DNA of 64,000 nucleotides from assembly GCA_021399435.1 (NCBI GenBank), contig JAJTUP010000031.1:1-64000 (forward strand), in the 5' to 3' direction. The stretch is from Diaporthe sp. PMI_573. Taxonomy: Eukaryota > Ascomycota > Sordariomycetes > Diaporthales > Diaporthaceae. The translations under genes were made by a program, and so were the position numbers. The notes under the pieces are model-generated. The model was not told the origin of the DNA, searched no databases, and saw only the letters and a program-made list of their open reading frames with translations. This document shows positions 55,401 through 64,000 of the stretch, in pieces. Each line of letters starts with the position of its first letter. Within the stretch, counting starts at the first letter, position 1.

Positions 55401-57742
55401 CAAATGTTTCTCCAGCAGCCACTGTCTTCTAGGTGGAAGGGTTGGGCCAAATGACATATATGTGTGGTAAATGGCTCGCTACTCCTCCCTGCAGACACCC
55501 AGAGAAAGACAGAGAATAATACCCTGTTTCTCTCATCCTGACTCGGGTCTGTCGGGTGTGAAGGCATCACGCATTCGGCAAGTCGTTGGGAAACAATTCA
55601 GGGGTACAAGTTGCAAGTACTTGGTTCTGAGGGAACGATGACGCTATCAGGGTGTATGTACTACGTAGCCGGGCACTGCCGGGTCACTGGTCATCTATCG
55701 GGGGCCCATTAATATTAGAGTTAAGTTGACAGGGCAGCCGAGGCAGAACCTGCCAGATTCGACCATTTCTTGGTTTCGCCGCCGGGTTTCTCGGCAGGGG
55801 GCTGCCTCCTTTGCCGTGCCGCGGGTCCCATCCTTTCCCCAGATTCCGGTATTTCTACGGATCGGGTTCTGCTGTGCGATCTTTGTTGCAGCGCCTGCAT
55901 CGGACCGCACCATCTCTTGTGTTCCGGAAAGTCTGCTTCAAAGAAACCTGCTTGCCTTGTGTTCTCGAGCACGACTAATCCAAGAAGCCCGCCGGCCTTC
56001 GGGGCTCGACAAAGTCCACGGGAAGCTAAATCCTCACTCCAATAGAGCGACCGAAACATCATGTGAAGCGATCATGACCCTGCCAATGTTCTTGTCATCA
56101 GAAACATGCCCATCGCATCTGGGATGGCGCTGACTGTGCAGCGGCCGTCAGCCCTTTTCCTGTGGAGGCAACGATCACTCTAAAAGGCACGTCTTTTTTG
56201 TGGAGGTGGCAGCTAAGAGACCCCGGGTCTGGCAAAATAATCCTACAGGGCCAACCAGCAGATCGCAGACAGATTGGTTAATTGGGTCCTTCTGCACTCA
56301 CCAGGTGAGGTGATTTGTGAGCGATCATCTGGGTCGTGGCCGTCTTTGGTGGTGTAAGATGGACGGCGAAACCGCAGTCTGTACCGAGGCAGCGGTGTGG
56401 CGTGGCGGGCAGCATGGCGGGGCTATTCCTGGGGGCTGAATGACGGTGCTCTGCCTGCAGATGCTCTGGGCTTACCGCACTCGGTGCGTTTTCTACGTAC
56501 TGTTACCGTAGTATATGGCTATTTGCAGTGCCAGCGTTTCTATGCACCCCCTGCGTTCCCTGCATTTGCTTCCTTGCCTGACAGCGGTGACGACATCTGG
56601 CCCTTGGCCGCCTCTCTGACTCCCGCTCTTTCTGTGTTCCCAGCAACCTGGGGTTGTGAGCCTCATCTCACAAACCATGTGGGCTCGAGTGGGTTCCCCC
56701 GGGAGGAAAAAGAAATAAGCTGTGATGATCTCGACTCCGATGCACGGCCGATTCGGCAGCATGTGACTCAGGCGTGATCCACCGACGGAAAGGCAGACGG
56801 TGAGCATGGCGACGGCGACGTGGACAGGACGGTGTACTTCAAATTTACAATACAATACTGTCGCCCTCCTTTTCCCTGCGTTTTGGTGCGTGTATCGCAT
56901 CCACCCGATCATGGGCGGCGGTCAACTGCAGACCGCCCCCCAGTGCCCGATATGTTGTTTGGGTAGCCCTCGCATATTGTGAACTCACTGCTTCGTCAGA
57001 ATGGTAGGTAAACTGGTGTCGGACAACATTGCTCAGCCCAGCCCAGGCGGCCTGATCTGTCCACGCTCAGCTCAGCCACTGTGTTGAACGGCAGCTGAGG
57101 CAGCTGGAAATAGTCTTGTTACATGCTGTATCTATACCTGGAAGTTCGGGTACTAACATTCAATAGCTAACTCCAGCCGCAACAATAGAGTGCCGCCGCC
57201 GCCGGACGAGCCTTTCGGCCGAGCGTCGTCGCTGCTACAGCACCTGGGGTAAGCTCCCGTCATTTCCCTCGGTGGGAGCCTGGGGCATCTCGGCGTCTTG
57301 GCGGGCACCGACAGACAGGCCGCCCTGAAACTGATTCACTTGCCTTAGCCGCCAGTTCAGCCGTGAGGCATTTTATTAGTGTAGGATACAAGGTGATATT
57401 ATGACTGCTCAATTGTCCACGAGGCAAATACGAGCACGAGATACACTGGCTCGTTTGGCGACTCGGGCGACACGCGCCCAGACACAACGTCGCGAGGATA
57501 CACTTTGTAGAGATCAGCCGGACAGTTGCCGACGTTTGAGTTCCTGTTTCGGAAACCGTGCAGCTCGTGTCGGTGTAGCTGACATGAGTCGAGCTGAGAA
57601 GAGCAGAGCAGCATTATTGCCATACTATTACCAGACCGCGCGCCCAGCCCAGAATATCCCGGCTGCCTGGGGAGTTAATTAGCAGTCCCCAGTCGGTTTT
57701 GCATAGACGTGTAGGGGCCGTCAAGACGTACACGACAGTGAC

Positions 57743-57780
57743 AGATGATATGAGATGATGATGGGATGAGATGAGATGAG
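57743..57780. repeat. GATGA-type microsatellite
   Basis: Tandem and near-tandem GATGA units (AGATGATATGAGATGATG… to GATGAG) without coding context. Confidence 0.65.
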
Positions 57781-59571
57781 ATTAAAGCCCCAACACTAAA
57801 CACTAAATTCGGGTGCAGCAGGGTGGATTGATGATTCCCACGTGGTTCTGGGTGCTCCTCCCGGCGCCCGCCTCTTCCTTTCTCTTCCCAACCACCAGTC
57901 CCACAAAAGAGCCTCAACTTAGAACCCGCTGCTGCGGCACGATCGGTACTCTTGTAGAATAGCTTATTTTGTGCACCCACACACGTGTAGGGCTGATTGA
58001 CTGGCCATTTGCTCGGATCCTGTGGGAATCCTGTTTCCTCACGTAAGATTTTAAACGGCCGTTCGCTCCGCTTGTCATGGTCGTCTGCTGCCCAGGTGCC
58101 GCTCCTGCTGTACGACCACACCCCGACCGAGTTCTGTCGCTCCCGCCCGAGCACACGGCGCGCGCGCACCACGACCCCGGGCTTACCCAAGGTTACGGTT
58201 TACGTGGCTGACTTTTCGTGTCACGACACTCTCACAATACGACACTGAACTTTGGGACCGATGTGATATTTGAGAAGTGAGCTAGCCACGGCAATAAGTC
58301 GCGATCGGACGCAGGGATGCGGATGGCTGACCTCCCACCAACCTCATGTCAGCAGGCTCGCCATGTAGGCCCCAATTTTCCCAAAAAGGTGTTCCGTGCA
58401 GCTTCTTCGCACGAGAGATAGTGTGAGAAGTGAGCTTCCGTGCTGCTGCACATGTCGTATACTACGTTGTTGCTGCCCAGCTCTCCCGGCTCACCACGAT
58501 CCCGGATCAATGGTCTGCCTCGTGACTCAGGTCAGCTGCAGCCCGCGAACCATCGCGTTGCATGCTTCATTCATGCTCGATGCCGCCGCGTCCGCCGCCG
58601 AGGTGAGCAGGACAGGCAGGTCGGTGATGCTTCGGGGTAACCTCGACATTCCACGGTCGGGATAGGGGTGCTAGGCATTGAGCACTGTGGTCTGTTCTCA
58701 CGACACCAGCTCGTGCACACCGCTTCGAAATTCCTTCTAGAATCCTTAGCGTGCCTCCCAGAAGCAACGTGCTGACACGCGGAGGATCGCCTGTGCAGCT
58801 ACAGCAGCGAGGTAAATCGACGTCGCCAAACTCTATCCTCCTGAGTCGGGCCTGGACCCCTTGGGGGCTGAAAGGAGGGGGGGTGTCCCCTATTACGATA
58901 CATATCTATGTATATACTTACTCAATCACACCCATCGTCTGCATGTCGTGCCTGGAGGATGAACCACAGGCTGCATGAGCACAGCGGGAACCCACTGATT
59001 CCGTGCTGCTGGAGATTGCCGGGGCCCGGACAACCGATTCGGCGGTGGCTGGGTCCGCTTTTGCGGAAGATGCAAGCCCGCGCGTCCTTTGACGACCTCT
59101 TTCCGCGAATAATGTCGTGCTTCCCCAGACAAAACCCAATCCGTGGAACCATCCATCGCGAGAACATGACTACCAAAAACGCCGGCGCATGCATAAGCTC
59201 GTGCCCCAGGAAAAAAGGCTTAAAGCAATACAGAGGCTGAGACCAGCTCCCCCCGATCAATGCCAGCGCATCGCCGTCGCCTTCTAAGCGGGAGATAGAG
59301 CAGCTCGCCGTCACACTACCGCTCGAGCACATCACGGGACCTCCAGGAATGATGAATCAGAAACTCCCATACGACTCTCGAATATTTCCCATACCGCTGC
59401 GGCCGCCGCGTGGAAGGGCCAAGCTATCCCTTTCACATGCCTGACAATGGTCAGCTGCCCCAGGTTAACACGTTGCTGGTGCTCCTCTCGAAGAAACACC
59501 GGGCCAAAGAGGGTGTGGTGGTGCGGGGTGGGTTTCTGATACTGACTGCCTCCCAAGCTCGGCTGGCTGCG

Positions 59572-59591
59572 ATCCATCCATCCATCCATCC
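59572..59591. repeat. (ATCC)n microsatellite
   Basis: Five perfect ATCC units in a gene-free stretch. Confidence 0.75.
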
Positions 59592-61620
59592 GCCCAGTCC
59601 TATGGCGCTGAGTGAGCCATACCACGCTGGCAGTGCTAGACTACGTTACCTCCTTATCTGGAGGACGAAACAACCTTTTCTGTACGACCCCCTTCCGCAG
59701 CTCGCGTAGATCACCCGTCCCCCAAGCCTGAGGTCTGGCAGGCATTCTCTCCGCTCCTGCTTCTCCCACGTTTTGTGGCTTGATGACCGTTGTCCTACTT
59801 CACCCGAACCGAAGCGAGCCGAGGCGAGCTGGCGGCCCGTTCGCTCGCTTGTCTGCACTGGCTATTGGCCTTGGGAGCCACTAGCCGCGAGGTGTGGGCA
59901 TGGACTGCCACGGATGGATCGTCAATAGGCTCCCTCCTGTAGCTCTCTCGATGTCGATCAATATCTGTTTGCCGCCAGACTGTCGAGCATCAAAAAACTC
60001 TTGATATCAATCGGCATAGTTCGTGATTTGGATTCTCGTCTGCCTACCCCGTCCAGGGTATACTAGACAAGAACAATGCATATCACCTCGTCGAAGGGGC
60101 TCGCGCGCAGATGTTCCCCTCAAGTCGATATACAATGGCCGTACACCCTTCCCCCCCTTGACTCCAGGAATGACTCTCGGACAGGCACAACAAACTCCAG
60201 CAACACCTCGACGTCATGATCAGTTCAGAAATCACCCAACCGGGAGACAATAGACTTTTTCTAGAACAAAACGCCCGGCGTTAGAAACGCCTGCCATCTC
60301 GACTCAGCGTGGCAACGATCACCACCGACCTGACTCGCAATGATACTAGTACGTCAAAGGCGTCGCTGCGACAGCCAGGGACGAACTCTCACTCGCGCGT
60401 AGCCATCGTGGCGGCTGCAAGGTTCAAACTTTAATTTTTCTCTCTCCTTACCGCCCCCTGGTCGATGTGTTCTCCGAGGCACTCTCGAGGCCTTCTCTCC
60501 GCGGAGATTCTTCTTCGACTGTCCTGACGTATGTGTTTCGTCGTCTGCACCACGTCTTCGACGACACGACATCTTCACCGCCCTGCCTGCCTCGATCCTG
60601 TGGCGTTCCCTCCCGCTAGGAGACGTGGCGGTGGTAATGGACGATCATGATATACAGACCACCCATCTGATAGGATCACGGCGCCCTCGCCGACCACGTG
60701 TCACCACCGCCGGCTCCCCCGTCTTCGGAGTTCGATATCATATACTACCAATTATCGCCTCTACCCCCGCGCCTCCGCTGCCGACCCGGCCCCGCAAGGG
60801 CACGCACCGGGGCAGGCAACTTCTCAAACCGCACGCAGGTGTTAAATGCAATGCAGCCCACGATCCCACGCCGGGAGCCGCATCGGCGATCCACATATCG
60901 GAGGAATCAAATAAACGTTGACGCGCCGCAGCCGCCCTGCCGGCCGGCTTCAGGCCCATAGTTACCAACTACAACCCCCCCTCCTACGCTCGATACTCCC
61001 CCCCACACTTTCTCGCCGTGACAGATAGAAGCACAGAAACAGATAAGGCTGCATTAGCCCGAGGGCGATCATGATCCCAGGAAAGTAGGTGGAAGCGGGG
61101 GCGCACGCATAAAATCCCCCCCCCTTGGGCATGTTCACGTGGCCGCGCGCCTCCTATGCGCCGAGATGATCGCCAGCCTGCCGGGACGAGGTGTGATGGC
61201 TGCCTGCACCAGAAATGACGTCCCAGCTGTTGTGTTGCTTGCCGCGAGGTGAACCGGCGCCCTGGGACGAAAGTACCTGTACGTCCTCGGGCGAGGTCAC
61301 TACACCGGGCAGAGAGAAAAGGAAAGGGAGGTAGTTGTGGGGGTGCGGACTAGATGCCGATGATGAACCGTGGGGGGTTCTTTCCGAGCAGGCGGGTCGG
61401 CATCGGGATTCCCCTTTTGGTAACGTTGGATAGGCTTATGACCGGCTGGATTGTCTCATGGCGGCTCTGGCGAGGGTGGAGGTCAAGTGCCTTCGGGAGA
61501 CACCTGATACACGCACAGGCGGACTCCTCATATGGCCGGGTAGAAGCGGCCCATCCATCTACTTCCTTCTGGTGGCATGGGGGAGCACGGCGAGCTCTGA
61601 GGTCAGAGGGCTAGGGGGTA

Positions 61621-62560
61621 TCACTTCATAGTTTGGAGCAGAATCTGGCAGGCGAAGGATGAGAACCCTACTGCCTGGTGCCAGATGTCGTGAACATGCC
61701 AGATGATGTCAACAACTATGGCTCTGACATAGCACTCGTGCTGGTTGACGCTCACAAGAAGCTGACTCGAAAAGAGTATGTGTAAGCGGTGGCGGTTCGC
61801 GAAGTAGTTCCAGCCGCCGCGCATTAGGGCGTTCAACGAGTCAACAGCCTCCGCAAGAATCCTGGGGAAATCAATAGCCAGGACGTCTGTGTCCACGGGG
61901 AACTTTGCGGTTCCTACGTCATATGCTAGTTATTTCAGAAGAGCTTTCCAAGGTGGTATCATCAGACCTGCGAGTCTCACCAGCACTGGCACACTGAAGC
62001 TCAGCAACGACTGAATCAAGCGGAGGCTACTAGGACGGGGATGGGTGATTGCTGCTCTTCAGACAGCTATGAAAGCCAGCCAATAATGCTAAATAAGCAT
62101 ACGCACTCACTCTCTTACAGAAGCGGCTTCGCACTGAGAAGTGTTGAGTGTGCTTAGTGGCAATGGGTTGAATCCTCTCGATCAGAGTGTCAAATGGCAA
62201 ATATGGAAGCTCCGATTCTGTCTACCATGACTTCTGAACGATTTCAGAGACCCGAAGGAGGGACCCTAGCAATTCGTGGGACGGAACTTTTAATTTAGAG
62301 GTCGTCCTGTTCCAGAAATCGAACGACTCACCGCACGATGGAAAAACACGGGCGTCAACTCTAGCGATACCGCGGGTTCTGTGGCACTTGAGGTTACCTT
62401 CACCGCTAGAAGCCGGTATACTAGAGAAAGACGGATTCACCCGTATAATGATACGTGACGTTATCTCGGCGCTAGTGTTGACATCCTCTGGTTTGGATAC
62501 AGCTTCACCCTGAAGGAGACGTATGTTTTGGTCCTGCTCCATCTGAGGCAAAGCGGACAT
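61621..62560 (-). CDS. doubtful hypothetical gene with two or more exons
   Basis: Two minus-strand segments look more protein-like than their surroundings. One runs from the ATG at 62560 to about 62225 (start MSALPQMEQDQNIRLLQGEA, end LLGSLLRVSEIVQKS) and is followed by GTAGAC. The other runs from about 61915 to the stop at 61621 (VLAIDFPRILAEAVDSLNAL then HILFSSQLLVSVNQHECYVR). A GACGTAG acceptor precedes the second. I could not close the phase between them with a single intron, so a middle exon (for example near 62135-62120) or a broken gene is possible. No family recognised. Confidence 0.35.
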
Positions 62561-63060
62561 CTAATTCAAGGCGAGGATATTGTCTCTGCCAAGCTCTCAT
62601 GGGGCGCTGTTTAGAAATTGTGGCTAGTGGCCCAATATCTTTGAAATCTGTATCTCAGTCCTCACCGTCTGGATGATCTTTGAAATCGGGCACGAAACAT
62701 ACGTCAATTTTGCTGGCAGCAGCACTTTAAAGCACTCCCGAAGCCTTCTAACAGAGGCGAAGATGACACAAATTGGATATACGGCTTGACCTGATGTTTG
62801 CTTACTAACTTAGGAATATGCATATTTATCCAAGTGCCAAGGTACTCGCCCCCGTCCACTAAGAGCCGCTGCTTTCCGTCTGTTCCTGCATGTCAGACAG
62901 ACCAAGGTCCCCGCAGCTGAGGCTCAAGATCGCTCGACGTCGAGAACACTAGACCACCGCCGACTTCTTGTGACGTATAGCATCCCCTGCGCTCCAGCTT
63001 CTAGTTGCCGTCTCAAGACCTTTTTTGTTTCAGCACAACTCGGTGCCAAGGACGGCTACG
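62561..63060. other. intergenic region upstream of the HET gene
   Basis: Five hundred bases between two divergent starts, nothing recognised beyond presumed promoter sequence. Confidence 0.45.
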
Positions 63061-64000
63061 ATGCTCTGCGACGTGTGCAAAGATAGCCTTGAAGGCATGT
63101 GGGATCCGCTCCGAACGAAGCGTCTAGAGCTTCGGGAGAACTTCGCCTTCTATGACGATAGTTCTTCAAGTTCAGAAGAGTCTTCTGATTCAGAGGTTGA
63201 GACAGAGGTTGAGAGATATGTGTTTGGGCATCACGAGACCCGAGACTCGTTCCTTCGCTCCAAAGCAGCGGGCTGCGTACAATGCAGCCGGTATCCATCA
63301 GATTATGATGGGGGTAGATTGGGGTACTTTTCACTCTTCGAGGTGCGCTTCAAAGCCGGAAACGAAATTATGGTGGGTTTGTGGTGTAGTGGCCAATACC
63401 ACAAAGAAAATCTGGTTCCCTGCGGAGGTAACGTTTTTCTGACGCCCGGGTGAAGACTGGGCTTGATGATACTGATCTGCTTGCAGACCCACGATTCAAT
63501 CATGGATTGAATTATGACTTGAGCCCGTCCACAGATCATAAAATGACATGGGACTTGATATTGCAATGGTTCTCGACCTGTAAACAGTCCCATGGTGAGT
63601 GCAACGCGCCAGGTGTCAATGGGTCTTTCAAGCCCAGGCGTATCCTCAAGGTGGACAGGACCGGGGAAGCTGTCCTGTTCCAGCTAGTGGACGGCACTGA
63701 ATGTGCTGCGGAGTCTGCTTATATGACCCTGAGCTATTGCTGGGGCTCGCAGCCGCCTGCTCAGGTTTACAGGTTGCTTCAATCCACCGTCCAGGGCATG
63801 CGAAGCAAGCAATCGGTCAACATCCTACCAGAAACCATCAGAGACGCCATAAAGATTGCCGGCTACTTTCAAGTCCAGTATTTATGGGTCGACAGACTTT
63901 GCATCTTCCAAGATTCGGCGAAAGATTTCCAAAGAGAGGCCTCGTCTATGGCCGATGTCTACCAGAATGCGATCTTGAATATCGCGGCCCTCGGTGCTCA
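63061..64000 (+). CDS. HET-domain protein (heterokaryon incompatibility), cut by the right edge
   Basis: Exon 1 is 63061-63427 and exon 2 starts at 63487 and is open at the window end; the intron has GTAACG and CTTGCAG ends and keeps frame. The start MLCDVCKDSLEGMWDP is a Cys-pair motif common at the head of fungal HET proteins. An acidic serine tract follows (YDDSSSSSEESSDSEVETEV, about residues 31-50), and a second Cys pair lies in AAGCVQCSRYPSD. The HET domain itself begins with AYMTLSYCWGS and continues with ILPETIRDAIKIAGYFQVQY and LWVDRLCIFQDSAKDFQREA, then ASSMADVYQNAILNIAALGA. HET proteins trigger death of incompatible fused cells. The C-terminal half is beyond the window. Confidence 0.9.

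Larger units (their letters stand above)
52373..61620. other. 9 kb gene-poor region
   Basis: No frame here has a recognisable domain, and long frames are low-complexity and overlap each other on both strands. The part next to 52372 (to about 54800) is pyrimidine-rich on the minus strand, with G-runs at about 52984-53020 and 53101-53119 on the plus strand. It may be a long promoter and leader. Simple repeats occur at 54169-54190, 57743-57780 and 59572-59591. No transposon ends or tRNAs were recognised. Confidence 0.5.

Noticed and set aside
57675..58190. 172-codon minus-strand frame
   Set aside because: No hydrophobic core pattern or domain, and it competes with equal-length frames on the other strand.
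1..64000. tRNA, rRNA, riboswitch or telomere repeats
   Set aside because: No B-box-like GGTTCGAATCC pairs with an A box, no rRNA core and no TTAGGG arrays were found by eye; a covariance-model scan would be needed for certainty.

Overview
This 64 kb window is from the nuclear genome of a filamentous ascomycete (Pezizomycotina), probably a sordariomycete. The evidence is short spliceosomal introns of about 50-130 bases with GT..AG ends and CTAAC/CTGAC branch sites, plus families expanded in these fungi: HET, DUF7708, NACHT-ankyrin STAND, DUF7025 AAA+ ATPase, SAT4/rhodopsin-type membrane proteins, DHA1 MFS transporters, BBE-type FAD oxidases and secreted GMC oxidoreductases. No bacterial operon structure, CRISPR array, rRNA or tRNA was recognised. 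Exon boundaries below were worked out by hand from reading frame and splice signals.

Left part (1-26 kb). A hAT transposon with a long open transposase frame enters from the left edge and ends near 2527. It sits inside the remains of a Zn-cluster-less fungal regulator gene (DUF3468 type). Next comes an oxidoreductase-rich stretch: an SDR (4438), a divergent SNF2-like helicase (6436-9153), a secreted GMC oxidoreductase (9565-11735) divergent from a second SDR (12506), a third SDR (14081-15157), a DHA1 MFS transporter (15834-18496) and a BBE-type FAD oxidase (19534-21339). It has the content of a specialised-metabolite tailoring and export block, but no PKS, NRPS or terpene synthase is in the window. 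A seven-helix SAT4-like membrane protein and an unknown protein follow.

Middle part (26-48 kb). A 1046-aa unknown protein is followed by a gene-poor stretch holding a fold-back repeat element (30485-31023). Then come a small unknown gene, an AAA+ ATPase (DUF7025 type), a DUF7708/degenerate-ATPase protein, a kinase-fold protein that has lost its catalytic aspartates, a decayed NACHT-ankyrin STAND gene (frameshift, nonsense codon, internal loss) and a three-exon unknown gene. Together these resemble a fungal allorecognition or innate-immunity island.

Right part (48-64 kb). About 15 kb is almost gene-free and rich in skewed-composition sequence. Its one convincing gene is a 116-aa His/Lys-tailed protein (52022-52372); another is doubtful (61621-62560). 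A HET-domain gene starts at 63061 and runs off the right edge, extending the incompatibility theme.
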